From positions 1 through 38,828 of the forward strand of contig MTSL01000114.1 in NCBI GenBank assembly GCA_002794465.1: 38,828 nt of DNA. The letters are read 5' to 3'. This document shows, piece by piece, positions 1 to 10,416 of the stretch; the stretch's first letter is position 1; each line of letters opens with the position of its first letter. The notes beneath the pieces were generated by a model. It ran no database searches, had not been told where the DNA came from, and saw nothing but the letters and a program-made list of their open reading frames with translations. Both the position numbers and the translations under genes were made by a program. The stretch comes from Paramicrosporidium saccamoebae (taxonomy: Eukaryota > Rozellomycota).

Positions 1-2543
1 AATATTGCACCATAAACACGGACCGTGGTTGCATCAACTCTGATTAGTCCTTCACATTCCTGGTCACTAGCCAAAACTATGCTGGAGTAGGGAGAATAAA
101 CAAATATCTTGATCTACGATTTCTTGACAATGCAGAGGCTATAATGTATGCTGGATGGTTCGGCAAAGGTATTTTTCGCGACTGGCGATAGTAGTAAGAA
201 ATAGCATTTCTATATGGCAAGCTACAGACAGGTCCAGCCCCGATTAACTGGGGACTCTGACTTGTCTTGAATCAAGTGTAAGACACAAACTCCCGACAAG
301 CAGTCCATAGAACAGGTAGTAAAATAATTGGTCCGACTCTACAAACTGCCATGTTCCTCGATGAACAGGTTTGCTTATTCAAAGCTTATTGCCGTCAATG
401 TGCTTTAGATTTCTGCTACTACCCCACTGAGTAAATAACTACAAAAGACTCATTCTTAGCAACATGCCAAGGTACAATGTTTGAAGCTCTTTTGCACGAG
501 GTGCTAGAAAAATCCAAAAAATAGCATCGGACATTTATTTTAAAACAAATCAAGGGAGCTGGCGCACAATGCACTTATCAATACGCTAACATCTAGTTAT
601 TTACTGACAGCGCTTCCTGTGCCGTTTTTGCACCATCGCTAGTATTTTAAATAAAAGATTAGGAATACACTGTCAGCAGATTCTTATTTTACCGCGCGAT
701 CTATGCTAATAATCAAAAATATGCACAAAAGATTACACATCTAATTTTGAAAGGCTTTCGATGCACAAGCCAAAACCTGGATTAAATGAGTTAGGAGTAT
801 GTTAGTTTTGATTGCCTATCTGCTTCAGACTGCTAGAGGGCCCCTGCTTGCGGAATGTTTCGTAATTGATCGTGTACAAGGCTCAGATTGCACAATACGA
901 TTTTTGAGCCATCCCACAGGGCTAGCTTGAATATAGTTACACAAATTCTGCGTTCATTTTGGGGAGCTGGTCTAGACGATACAATTATTCGCGAGGATCG
1001 CCAGTAGTTGCTTTACGATACTATTCCACCGCACTACCTTGCTTGACTAAGGATGAAATAGGTTGTAAATACCTATCTCACAGCATGCGTTGGGCGTGTA
1101 ATATATCAATTCATAACTATTTTTTGAGCGAAATGCGCGAACAGCCTTCTATACTGCCTAATATTTTTAAAAACCTTTGCTATTCATGGCACTGATACAT
1201 ATATAAGGTCACTTTCTGCTCTGTGTTACACAATTATGTTTGAGTAGATCAGTCATGTACCGCGTGTATTAAACTCAAGATCAGAGTCCAAGGACGCAAT
1301 TCTCCGCCCCTATTTCCATAAAAAATTGAAGGGGTAAAGGTGGTTGAGGAATATTGCCCTACTTATTTTTATGCTAGTTTTCCTAACAGCAATTTCTTTA
1401 CCATATTCTATTCTGCATGTTTCTGCCTTTGTGATGACGACGATCGAATCTAGTCAAAGTAACATGCTCGAGTAATTAAAGAACGAAAGGGGCTCCTGAT
1501 GCTCTTTGAGCAACCTACGTGCTACTCACACTGTAATTATTTGGAGCCACTAGATCCCAAGTATCGAAAAGCAACTTTGTATTCACTATAAAGTAGCAGC
1601 GGGCGATTACTTTGGACTACACATTTGCAATAGATCTTTAACTCAGTGGCATCATTAAAAATCGAGTATTCCAGCGATAAGCTATTGCGCTAAGAAGTAA
1701 ACTATTCTGAAAGAGCTCTTTTGGTGTGCAGCAACTCGTTACCCGTGGGTACTCTATTCCGCCATTATTTTAGAACGCTTGTAGGCTTTTATTAGTCCCT
1801 TAGGAAATTGGTGCGAAATTTGGTTAGCTGGTAGAGTAGTGTGGCTCGCACCGGTTGCTAGCCATGTATTTTAATTTTTAGCCGCACATTTGTTTCTAGC
1901 GCACTCACACTCGGTCTGCTTTTTTATATTCTGCAATAAGTCACCGATGTATCGCTAGCTAGTATACATACTGCTACAGTCTTATAGTGTCTTTACTAAA
2001 CTCACGAGAGCCAAAAGTATACTACTTGATTGAATTTGGATCAACTTTCGTTGCTTGCTTATGTGCAGCTATTGTCGTCACAATAATGTGAAGACATTTT
2101 GTTTCTCATGTAGACTTATTTTTATGTGCGCTAGCAGTAATTTAGTAAGTACTTGCAAATATCTTTTGCTTGATTCGTAGCTGCAATGAAGGCAGTCTTT
2201 GATGAGGAACAAGCATTTGAATCGTTATTCTGTATTCAACAAATCCATGATTATGCCCAACGTGCCTCTGGACGGCGGACATGTTCATATTCTTTAGCGA
2301 CCGAGTGATAGTTGTAAGCCGTTTATATAGCCTAGCTCCTTATAAATATCTTAGCAATGGATCGGTGGAAACCGATTTTGCCGTTCAGCAGTGCCCGGGA
2401 ATTTAAACGGAGATCAAGCCGAACAGGCCATAACGTGCGAAACCCTGTTAGACTGGCCAATAGCCATTATTTTTATCAGTACATGACTGTGATCTAACAC
2501 ACAAGAGATCATTTACTTTTTAACCTTCTATAGTGCCGCTTCC
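1..2543. other. AT-rich, gene-poor contig end
   Basis: I find no convincing gene in the first 2.5 kb. The longest open frame is 78 codons, on the + strand at 959-1195, and resembles nothing I recognise. Two short ATG frames lie near the right edge: 2186-2308 (40 codons) and 2357-2497 (46 codons, rich in Arg). The second follows TATA-like stretches around 2319-2346, so it could be a small gene, an upstream ORF, or an extra 5' exon of the bystin gene. The composition contrasts with the dense coding of the rest. No tRNA, rRNA or clear transposon terminus was seen. Possible explanations are subtelomeric sequence, a regulatory or non-coding-RNA region, or decayed repeats. Confidence 0.5.
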
Positions 2544-3568
2544 ATGCACCGGGCATCATTTAGGTAGTTACTTTGCGGATTATGTTCTATAGACCGGGGT
2601 CAGAGCTACTACACTGGATGGAATCTCAACTTGCTGACGCCGTTTTTGCAAAGCTTCAAAGTCAGTCTACTTCTATCAGTGAACAACGTAAGCCGGAGTA
2701 TATCGTACTAATTTCTAGGTAATGTCGACGAGAAGATTGCAGAAGTATACTCAAAGTAGCTTTTTCCAAGTATGACTTATGGCATAGGGTTGGCTTGATG
2801 CTGAGCCGCTACCGTTCTGGGAAAGTTCCAAAGGCGTTCAAGATCCTTCCACGTCTTAAGAACTGGGAAGATATTCTCGAGATTACACAGCCTGATGCTT
2901 GGACTCCAAATGCAACATACCAAGCCACAAAGATATTCATCTCTGGGCTAAATCCAAAGCTCGCTGAACAGTAGACGCCTCCCCTATGCTAACATGTTAG
3001 GTTTCTCTCACAGATTTTGCTCCCAAAGGTGCGACAAGACATTAATACACACAAAAAGCTAAATTCGCACCACTACGAAGCACTGAAGAAGGCAATATAC
3101 AAACCAGCTGCTTTCTTTAAGGGGATTGTTTTAGCGCTTTGCGAAGAAGCAGATACTACTCTAAAGGAAGCTACGATTGTTGCTAGCGTTGTCGGAAAGA
3201 TGAGCATTCCGGTTTTGCATTCTGCGGCCACTCTGTTGAAACTGTCCCAAGAGGGCTATTCCGGTCCCCGCAGTATTTTTATCAAAACCCTATTAGATAA
3301 GAAATACGCTCTTCCTCAGAGAGCGGTGGACTCTATGGTGGAATATTTTGGACGCTTTCACGACAGTCAGGATCGGCTCCCAGTTCTTTGGCATCAGAGT
3401 TTCTTGGTATTTGCGCAAAGATATAAGAACGACCTGACTACCGAACAACGCGCCAAGTTAATGACCTTGCTCGTAGATCAGCACCACGACCAAATATCTG
3501 CCGAAATCGCCCGTGAATTAGAACAGGGTGCCAAACACGAATCTCTAAATAGTATGCAACTAGATTAG
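2544..3568 (+). CDS. ENP1: Bystin / Enp1, 40S ribosome biogenesis factor (spliced)
   Basis: Bystin is a nuclear factor needed for pre-40S maturation and export. The translated exons contain hallmark blocks: MLSRYRSGKVPKAFKILPRL, the NWEDILEIT...WTPNATYQATKIF region, ILLPKVRQDI, LYKPAAFFKG-type (here IYKPAAFFKG), IPVLHSAATLLKL and LLDKKYALPQRAVD, ending with an HQSFLVFAQRYK block. To restore the frame I place introns at 2564-2592 (29 bp), 2688-2718 (31), 2756-2787 (32) and 2971-3000 (30). These give exons 2544-2563, 2593-2687, 2719-2755, 2788-2970 and 3001-3568, encoding 300 aa. The last three introns are well supported by homology; the first, and therefore the ATG, is tentative. Alternative starts are 2582 and 2618. 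The long acidic N-terminus of yeast Enp1 is absent. The gene is the first of three co-oriented genes. Confidence 0.9.
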
Positions 3569-3594
3569 ATATAAAGACCTTAGAATCCGCCTTT

Positions 3595-4314
3595 ATGTGT
3601 TTACTTTTAGATCAAAGACCGCGGTACTCCGGGGACCTGAGGTGGCTGGATACTACGGCTATGGCAACAAGACAGGGCGAAGTCAAGCCCCTCCTCCGTG
3701 GTCAGCTTCATCGAGCAGCTTTCTACACTTACATTGTTGCCGCGGGATTCCTAATCTATTATGCCAAGGCGGGGATTGCTCGGGCTTCGCTGGCAGTCTA
3801 CCTATTTACTCTTATCAACTTGTACGGAGTGAGTACCGTGCTTCATGTGACACACTGGTGCCGTCCTTGGCTCGAGGTTCGGCTACAGAAAATTGATCAT
3901 GCAAGCATTTTCCTTCTTATCGCGGGGAATTACACCCCAATTTGCTTGTGTTGTCTCCCACCCGAAGGCTGGGTTTATGTTATGTTATTATCTGTTTGGA
4001 CGATAGCAATTGCGGGCGTCATCAAGTGCCTCGTCTGGACACACGCGCCCAAAGCTTTCAACGTAGCATTTTATTTTACATGTGGTCTTACCATTGTTCC
4101 GTTCTTTCCTAGAATTATTGACTACGTGACTTGGCAGCAAATGTCCTTTTACATCATGGGAGGAGCGATGTACTTGGCTGGTGGGGTGATTTATGGCATC
4201 GAGTATCCCGATCCATTTCCAAAAGTTTTTGGTTTCCATGAAATATTCCACGTACTTACTATAGTCGCTAATCTCTGTTTTATTGTGCCCATGAGCACAT
4301 GTATATTTAGATAA
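3595..4314 (+). CDS. PAQR / hemolysin III-like seven-TM membrane protein
   Basis: This 239-aa polytopic protein belongs to the PAQR superfamily (adiponectin receptor, yeast Izh, bacterial hemolysin III-like). These are membrane proteins with a metal-dependent hydrolase-like core, thought to act on ceramide-type lipids in eukaryotes. Seen in the sequence: the KPLLRGQLHRAAF entry motif before TM1, a Ser...His pair in GVSTVLHVTHW, IDHASIFLLIAGNYTP in the middle, and the C-terminal GFHEIFHVLTIVA with two histidines. These are the expected metal-ligand positions. Roughly seven hydrophobic segments follow residue 45. The spacing is closer to the short bacterial-type branch than to Izh proteins. The ATG at 3595 lies 26 bp after the bystin stop; an in-frame ATG at 3661 is an alternative that starts near the conserved KPLLRG block. 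No intron is needed. Confidence 0.85.
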   Translation: MCLLLDQRPRYSGDLRWLDTTAMATRQGEVKPLLRGQLHRAAFYTYIVAAGFLIYYAKAGIARASLAVYLFTLINLYGVSTVLHVTHWCRPWLEVRLQKIDHASIFLLIAGNYTPICLCCLPPEGWVYVMLLSVWTIAIAGVIKCLVWTHAPKAFNVAFYFTCGLTIVPFFPRIIDYVTWQQMSFYIMGGAMYLAGGVIYGIEYPDPFPKVFGFHEIFHVLTIVANLCFIVPMSTCIFR

Positions 4315-4356
4315 ATGTCTATGTAAAGCTTGCAGCTGTGTAATGATCAGGGAGTC

Positions 4357-4418
4357 TTGATCCGTGCGAGGTTTGCGGTTGCAGTAATAATTAAGAAATT
4401 TTGATCCGTGCGAGATTT
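4357..4418 (+). repeat. Direct repeat, TTGATCCGTGCGAGRTTT x2
   Basis: Two nearly identical 18-mers, at 4357-4374 and 4401-4418 (44-bp period), lie between the PAQR gene and the SH3 gene. Related copies occur at 26698-26717 and 30831-30849, also in intergenic DNA. The 30831 copy also matches the following text (GTAGTAATAAT versus GCAGTAATAAT), so the similarity extends beyond the core. The repeat may be a promoter element (on the minus strand the core reads CTCGCACGGATCA) or the remnant of a dispersed repeat. Confidence 0.6.
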
Positions 4419-4570
4419 GTGCTTATATCTGAGATAGCGACTGGGATTTTTAATCAGTCACATATTTCCTATATTCCTGATATGATGTTGTGACATATAC
4501 TCTCTCACAATTTGTTACTGCTTTGGGATCTTGTTTATACGGCCTTATCCAATCATGTGGGACGAGCGGC

Positions 4571-5125
4571 ATGCTGTATCGAGCAGTTGCCAAAAGTGAA
4601 TTTTCTGGCCAGTCACCAGATGAACTCACTTTTACAACGGGTGCAATTGTAGATGTTGTGTCAGACCTTTTAGATGGGTGGGCATGGTCCCTGAATCCCG
4701 TCACTGGGGCATCCGGAAAGGCACCACTAGAATTACTCGAACGCATCACCAGCTACGATGCTCTTGAGCTCTACTGGGCTGGTATGCAAACTTTTCCTTG
4801 CTCGAACTCGTTTGAACAACCGGACAAGCCTCTTCCGGCCACATATGTACGACAGGATGGACGTGTAGCTAAAATTGTCCCAGTATTAGGTTTTATAATG
4901 TTTGATTTTTGTGGATCCTTGCCTAGGGAGCTATCGGTATTTAAATACGATATTGTCCAAGTTATAGGAGACATTTCCGCCGGTACTATTGTTGTTAGGC
5001 TTCATATTCCGGGTGAAATGAAAGTTCGAGAAGGCATGATTCCCAGGTCAATCCTCGAGATTCAACAGACTACGAGGAGCAAATGTCTTAGAAACCGAAT
5101 AACGGTGGAAACTGACGAAAAGTAG
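4571..5125 (+). CDS. Tandem SH3-domain protein
   Basis: The predicted 184-aa protein consists mainly of two SH3-like folds. The first, right at the N-terminus (about residues 1-58), reads YRAVAKSEFSGQSPDELTF, then GAIVDVVSDLLDGWAWSLN and GKAPLELLERI. These are the ALYDF-like, DELSF-like, DGWW-like and P-x-N-Y-V-like positions. The second (about residues 105-165) has IMFDFCGSLPRELSVFKYDI, then VQVIGD and GMIPRSILEI. It lacks the canonical tryptophan of the peptide-binding groove, so ligand binding by this domain is doubtful. The frame is open upstream to 4490 but only from GTG; 4571 is the first ATG, and an upstream short exon cannot be excluded. The protein probably acts as an adaptor in cytoskeleton or endocytosis. 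No catalytic domain is visible. Confidence 0.7.
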   Translation: MLYRAVAKSEFSGQSPDELTFTTGAIVDVVSDLLDGWAWSLNPVTGASGKAPLELLERITSYDALELYWAGMQTFPCSNSFEQPDKPLPATYVRQDGRVAKIVPVLGFIMFDFCGSLPRELSVFKYDIVQVIGDISAGTIVVRLHIPGEMKVREGMIPRSILEIQQTTRSKCLRNRITVETDEK

Positions 5126-5329
5126 TTAATGTTTGAGAGGTTTGTAGGGAAGCGTATGGGAGGAACCTAATGGTCAGCTTAGAGTTGTAGTATTAGGGAT
5201 CATTTATTGGAGCTTTTCGGTCCGGTATATACACATATTATCCCTTGTACCAAGAATACATTTTCCTCCATGCACCAAAAATCTACTCTTACCAAATATA
5301 TACTCTTTGACACACTTACAATATTTATT

Positions 5330-7291
5330 TTACTTGCCCTTTTTGGCACGCGAGAGAGCCCACAAGGCGGTAAAGCCTGATATCAATAGGATGATGTAGA
5401 TTCCCAAAAGAATGAGACAGCTTTCGAGGATGGTCGGGCCTCCTTCCATGCTTAGCTGTTTGAGAGCAATTCCACCTGAACAGGGACTTTTAAGCGGGAG
5501 CGGACAATCTGGAATTTGCAATCCCGAGAACTCGTTTTTGACTGCGGCGTTGAATGCATAAAATGTAGGTGAGATATATTTAATCCAACTTAGCCATGCT
5601 GGAAGAGATCCCGTGTTGACATAAAGTCCAGAGAAGAGCATCAAGGGTAAAAGCAGCATCGGAAGCACGGCCAGTCCGATCCCCATATTCGGGAACGCGG
5701 CACCTGCAACGATTCCCAAACCCATTCCACATAGCGCAATCAGCATGGCAATGAGAACAAGAATAATGAACTTTCCAAAAGTTTCCTGGAACCCGATCAT
5801 AAAGTACGAGATCAGGACAAGAAAGAGCGGCGCCAAGATTTGGATTGGCAACTCGACAGCAATCTTGGTAAAGTAGTAGGCCGATAGGGAGTAGTATCCC
5901 TGGGAGTATTCTCTCAGGAAAATTGGCCGCTCCTGGGAGAAAGCAGATAGCACACCCATGGATGATCCCATAAATTGATTGAGGACAATGAAGAACAGAG
6001 CGCCCGTACGATCCTGGATCTGTGCCTGGAACGGCTTCGAAGGGATATCAAAGTAAATTACTCCGATCAATAACCCGATAAATATAGACTGGAAGAGCTT
6101 TACCTGTGCAACCATCTTGTTCCTTAACACGTTACGAAACGCGCGTTTCAACAAATATGCAGTCTGGGAAGGAATTGAAGCTTTGGTACGCACAGCGGTG
6201 GCTGGGATTTCCCTCGCTACAAGGCCCTCAAGCTCCAAGACAAGCTCCTTATTCTCCAGAGATTCGTTCCACGCAAGAAGCATCCTGGAGACCCTCTCAT
6301 TAGAGTCTTGTACGTGAGTGTTAAGGACTTCCATGAAGATGTAATCGGCAGGATTCGAATAGTGCGGGCACTGATATCCGTTTCGAGTAAAATAATCAAC
6401 AACGTTCTCGGTGGGGCCATGATACATTACTTGGCCTTGAGCAAGAAGTAGCAAATCGTCGAAAAGATGGAAAGTCTCGGAACTGGGCTGGTGAATGGTC
6501 GCAATGACAGTTCTTCCCTGCTCATGAGCTAATTGCTGCAGCGTGGAGACAACATTGAATGCAGTGAAGGTGTCCAACCCCGAAGTTGGCTCATCCAAGA
6601 ACAGAATGGCAGGGTTTGTAATCATCTCCATGCCAATGGCTGTTCTCTTCCTTTCACCGCCAGAGATTCCTTTCTTCATAGACGAACCAACGATGGTGTT
6701 CTGGCATCCTTCAAGACCCAATATATTCAATAGATCATTCACTCGCTCCTCCTGATCTGAAACGCCAGATAATCTCAGAGTAGCACTCATCTGGAGTGCT
6801 TCCTTGACAGTCATAGTGTCCAGAAGGACATCATCTTGATGTACATAGCCTGAAATATTTCTCATCTTTACCTCATGGTCAGTTGTAGTCTGCCCATTAA
6901 CAAGAATGTTGCCACTCAAACTACTCTTCTTTGAGATTCCCGTCACGGCGGCGAGAATGTTTAGCAGCGTGGTCTTGCCGGCTCCAGAAGCGCCCATGAC
7001 AGCCGTAGTTCTTCCTGCACGGAACAGCGCATTAACTCGATCCAAGATTACTTTAGGAGGCGAGTCTTTGAGCTTTGAAGGCACCGAAAATGTAACATTT
7101 TGACACGATAAAGTAAGGCTTGCATCGGGTCTGGCCAATACAGAATCCCGTTTCATATAGGACACGTTGAGCACTTCATGTTGTTGCTTGAAAGAGGCGT
7201 CTGCCATTGATGAAGCAAAGGACGCCACGCCATTTTTGGACAGAATGCGTTGAAATAGTAAAATGCAAATTGCAGTAAATTTGTTAAACAT
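5330..7291 (-). CDS. ABCG/WHITE-type half ABC transporter
   Basis: This is a half-size ABC transporter with the nucleotide-binding domain first and the membrane domain second, the order that defines the ABCG (white/WBC) subfamily. Counting from the ATG at 7291 (653 aa), Walker A GASGAGKTT is at residues 100-108, the signature ISGGERKRT at 209-217, and Walker B LFLDEP at about 230-235 followed by TSGLD. A switch His lies in ATIHQPSSETF. Six hydrophobic segments fill the C-terminal half, with an extracellular loop containing cysteines (CPLPLKSPCSG) before the last TM, typical of the family. The frame extends to 7348 only from a GTG; an alternative ATG at 7207 removes 28 residues. Half-transporters must dimerise; the substrate (lipid, sterol or drug) cannot be told. 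The stop is followed after one base pair-level gap by AATAAA. Confidence 0.93.
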   Translation of the reverse strand: MFNKFTAICILLFQRILSKNGVASFASSMADASFKQQHEVLNVSYMKRDSVLARPDASLTLSCQNVTFSVPSKLKDSPPKVILDRVNALFRAGRTTAVMGASGAGKTTLLNILAAVTGISKKSSLSGNILVNGQTTTDHEVKMRNISGYVHQDDVLLDTMTVKEALQMSATLRLSGVSDQEERVNDLLNILGLEGCQNTIVGSSMKKGISGGERKRTAIGMEMITNPAILFLDEPTSGLDTFTAFNVVSTLQQLAHEQGRTVIATIHQPSSETFHLFDDLLLLAQGQVMYHGPTENVVDYFTRNGYQCPHYSNPADYIFMEVLNTHVQDSNERVSRMLLAWNESLENKELVLELEGLVAREIPATAVRTKASIPSQTAYLLKRAFRNVLRNKMVAQVKLFQSIFIGLLIGVIYFDIPSKPFQAQIQDRTGALFFIVLNQFMGSSMGVLSAFSQERPIFLREYSQGYYSLSAYYFTKIAVELPIQILAPLFLVLISYFMIGFQETFGKFIILVLIAMLIALCGMGLGIVAGAAFPNMGIGLAVLPMLLLPLMLFSGLYVNTGSLPAWLSWIKYISPTFYAFNAAVKNEFSGLQIPDCPLPLKSPCSGGIALKQLSMEGGPTILESCLILLGIYIILLISGFTALWALSRAKKGK

Positions 7292-7355
7292 GTGGTTGGA
7301 TGTCAATGTTGCATTTCGGAGATATGTCGAAAAGATGGTTTCCTCCACTGAAGGG
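7292..7355. promoter_or_regulatory. Compact divergent promoter, ABCG / VPS45
   Basis: Only 64 bp separate the two divergent start codons (ABCG at 7291, VPS45 at 7356). Both core promoters and 5' UTRs must fit here or overlap the neighbouring coding sequence. I see no clear TATA box or CCAAT motif in this stretch. Confidence 0.5.
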
Positions 7356-9145
7356 ATGAAGATTTTACTACTCGATAGAGAGACAGTAGAACATTATATT
7401 AATCTCATCGCTAGGCTGGGATGCTGAGTTCGGTGGTCTCCCAGTCGTACTTGTTAGAGAATGAAGTTTATTTGACTGATTTCCTGGCAAATGTGAACCG
7501 CGAAGAGATTGGTGGCCTGAAATGTCTAGTTTTTGTCCGGCCTACGGCTGTAAACGTTGACCTTGTCATTAGAGAGCTCTACGAGCCGAGGTATCCGGAA
7601 TATCATATCTGTATTTGCGTTGATGATTTGAATGCTTCATTTAGAAAGATTTGTCAAACAGTCTAAAGAATGTGCAATTAGAACGGATAGCAGAGGCAGA
7701 CAAATTTGAAGTTGTGCACCAAGTCCAGGTATCATGGGAGACAGTGTCGTCAATATTTTAGGAATATTTTGCTGATTTCTATGTCTTGCACGAGAATCAT
7801 GCAAGCCTGCAGCTTGGGTCTGTAATTGGCCAACAGTTGAATTCGTGGAATCGCAAACTGCTGTGCCGCTCAACCGAGGGACTAGGAGCACTACTTCTCA
7901 GTTTGAGGAAGCGGCCATTAATTAGATACGACCGGGCGTCTTTGATGGCCACCAACTTGGCACACGAGATTCATGACTTGATGGAAAAGGAAGAGGGACT
8001 CTTTGATTTCCGACAGTCTGACTCTAGTCCAATTTTGCTGATTCTTGACAGAAGATTTGACTTGATAACTCCACTGCTACTACAATGGACATACCAAGCC
8101 ATGGTTCACGAAATCTTTGGAATTAGTAATGGCAGGGTGAATCTTGACGTGGATGCTTTGTCGGGATCCCTTGAAGATCCGCCGGTAAACAAGTCTGGTA
8201 CTCGGGAGCACGTCATTTGCACCGGTCAAGATGCATTTTACCGAGACAATGTGGACAGCACCTTTGGTGATTTAGGAGAAAATGTCCGCATGCTTGTTCA
8301 AACATTTCAGGAACGAACTCTGCAGCACCAAAGCCAACTGGATTCTATCCCTTCCATGAAGCGGTTTATTGAGGACTACCCAGAGTATCGTCGCATGTCC
8401 ACATATGTCTCAAAGCATGTTGCTCTGGTAGGGGAAATATCAAAACGGGTGGAAGCCTTTAATCTCTTGCAGCTCTCTGAAATTGAACAAAATATTGTTA
8501 CCAACACAGGGAACATTCAGGAAGTCACTTTTATGCTGCAGCGAGAGGATATCGCACATCGACTAAAGGTGAAGCTTGCAATTATTTATGCACTTTGTCA
8601 TTCCCAATCTCCGGCCTTTGACTTTTTGTCATTTATCGATTTGCTTAGAAATTGCGAATTTTCGCCAGATGATATTTCTGTATGTTTCCTTGATTGTCAG
8701 TTTACTTTGTAGCTTGTCGACTTTGCAATGAAATTTTCTCTTCCAGATATGGTCCCATCGTCCGATGCCATTTCCATGAGCAGTCTTCGGGGGCGGGGCC
8801 TTGCTTCCCTCTCCAATCAAGTAGTGCTTGGATGCCATTCATAGTCTGTAGGACAACTCTAATGTGTACACAAGGCATGTCCCTCCCATTTTGGATATTG
8901 TGGATTCTTTGGTACGGGGCAGGCTACCTCTGTCAAATTATCCCTTTCTGAAGAGCCCCTCTACAGATCGACCGCAGGAAATTATCGTGTTTATGGTAAA
9001 CGGAACTACTTACGAGGAAGCGTCGTATTTACGGAAATACTGCCAACTGCTTCCTGGTGTCAGCGTCGTCTTGGCAGGAACGACTGTACACAACAGTTCT
9101 AGTATTATGGATGAGCTCTTGCAAATCCGTGATGAAGTGCTGTGA
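7356..9145 (+). CDS. VPS45: Vps45, Sec1/Munc18-family vesicle fusion regulator (six exons)
   Basis: Vps45 binds endosomal/TGN syntaxins and promotes SNARE assembly. The exons are 7356-7385, 7415-7610, 7649-7728, 7762-8679, 8713-8820 and 8852-9145. They are separated by introns of 29, 38, 33, 33 and 31 bp. The spliced product is 541 aa, close to the 570-577 aa of human and yeast Vps45. Exon 1 encodes only ten residues, MKILLLDRET, matching the conserved family start. Diagnostic blocks include YLTDFL near residue 30, LLILDRRFDLITPLLLQWTY, VHEIFGI, MSTYVSKHVALVGEIS, and the C-terminal NVYTRHVPPIL...PQEIIVFMVNGTTYEEA and LAGTTVHNSSS. The second intron was placed so that EYHIYLSN...LERIAEADKFEVV aligns without gaps to the family. 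The match is to Vps45 rather than Sec1, Sly1 or Vps33. Confidence 0.95.
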
Positions 9146-9191
9146 AGCATTGGATGCAGTGAAAGTAGCGAATGTGGCTAATTAAGTCAAT

Positions 9192-9335
9192 GTCGATTCT
9201 ACTGCTAATCAGTGGATTTATGCGGATATATCGGGTATCGACTCTATTACTAATTAGTGGACTGATGGTGGCGTAGTGGGCGTCAATTATACTATCAATC
9301 AGTGAGTATCGATTCTTTATTCATCAACGGATTTA
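9192..9335 (+). repeat. Degenerate tandem repeat downstream of VPS45
   Basis: Four diverged copies of a 26-29 bp unit resembling TCGATTCTACTACTAATCAG start at 9192, 9237, 9282 and 9308 (spacings 45, 45 and 26). A TGGCGTAGTGGG word at 9269-9280, resembling the MITE terminus seen elsewhere in the window, lies inside. The 324-bp gap between VPS45 and the next gene (9146-9469) otherwise holds nothing I can identify. Confidence 0.6.
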
Positions 9336-9469
9336 CAATTGGTTGATTCTCGAGTACCGGATTTCAAGGCATATCTGCATCTGTTTACCCATTTGTGAAA
9401 CTATCAGGACTGTTCAATCAAAAATAAACAAGCTTCTTCTAACAAGCCTTTGTTGCAATATTATAGCCA

Positions 9470-10084
9470 TCATATTCCTAGCATTGTTGATAGGTGTAGC
9501 GTCTGTTTAGATTTTTTCTCTCGATCTTTCATATCTTGCATTACTTGTATCCTCTCATGGACCTTTTCCACCGATTCCCATCCCACAAATGACGGTAACC
9601 CAAAGTCATCGGTAGCTTCATCAATTACATCCACACGGCCTTCTGCATCGGTTTCAACCAAGCGTCTCGTAAGGGCTTGGGCATCATTAAGACTGGTACC
9701 GTAGACACTGGTAGCACTGCGGTCTGCTAATCGTTGCATGAGTTCGCCCATGTCAGGTGTTTCGTCCAACAAATATCCACAGAATGGGCAAGCATCACCT
9801 TTTTCCTGGGAGCACTGGATTCTCCCGCATGTTAAGCAGTTGGAGGTGTACTTATGAACCTGTCCTGGAAATCTTAAATTACGCAGAGTCAAAGGTACCT
9901 TGGCAAGAGCAAGCGCCCGCAGCTTGCGGCCAGCCTTGCATTCTAGAGTCCCAGGGTGGGACAGAGTTGACATGCAAGACGAGGTATCTTTGCCAGTCGT
10001 GACGCTGATTATTTATTGCAGTATTTCGTCTTGGATTTTGGAGATGACCCTGACATCCACGCTCTTTTGCAGCGCATCCCCCAT
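9470..10084 (-). CDS. RQT4: TRIP4/ASC-1 (yeast Rqt4)-type zinc-finger protein
   Basis: The C2HC5 zinc finger is complete once a 34-bp intron (9865-9898) is removed. The join reads ACSCQGQVHKYTSNCLTCG followed by RIQCSQ...CPFCG, giving the C-x-C...H...C-x2-C...C...C-x2-C pattern specific to activating signal cointegrator 1 and yeast Rqt4. These proteins belong to the helicase-containing complex (ASCC/RQT) that rescues collided ribosomes. The segment after the finger (RRLVETDAEGRVDVIDEATDDF, then an E/K-rich helix) also resembles TRIP4. The main exon is 9470-9864. The upstream exon continues in frame through WDSRMQGWPQAAG. The N-terminus is uncertain: an ATG at 10084 can be reached if a further intron of about 44 bp (5' GT near 10048, 3' AG near 10005) is spliced. 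The protein is much shorter than human TRIP4 and lacks its C-terminal ASCH domain, as does Rqt4. Confidence 0.8.
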
Positions 10085-10416
10085 GACCGCGTAGCCTATA
10101 ATACCCACGTACGCCTCTGACCACACTAGCCCACCTTTTAGTTTTCTGAAAATGCAGCCTCTGTCACGGTAGATATCAATGGGATGCTGTTTAAGGGACC
10201 AAGCCTGCCCACTATTGGCACCGATCTGATTACTGTCAAGTCTGAAGGACAACATCAAGTTCTTGCGACTTCCACGAGACGATATGTTGTAAAACAGTTT
10301 GTACAGAGTCTATCAGACGATGTGCAGTAAGACAGCTTGGACATAAAGTGGCATGTTGTAAAGCAATCTGTTCAAAGTTTATAAATCCTATAATTACTAT
10401 AGACTCGACATGCAAG
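10085..10416. other. Intergenic region upstream of RQT4 and tRNA-Leu
   Basis: This 332-bp stretch lies 5' of the RQT4-like gene and of tRNA-Leu. Minus-strand open frames run through it (for example 10013-10258), but they show no recognisable domain. They could be unrecognised 5' exons of RQT4. A minus-strand TATTATAGGCTA stretch near 10093-10110 could be a core promoter. Nothing else was recognised. Confidence 0.35.

Noticed and set aside
959-1195. 78-codon frame in the AT-rich left end
   Set aside because: It has no recognisable motif, signal or promoter, and the length is compatible with chance.
7786-8712. Reading 7786-8712 as a complete 308-aa gene
   Set aside because: It is exon 4 of VPS45. 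Its apparent end (SVCFLDCQFTL) reads into a 33-bp intron.
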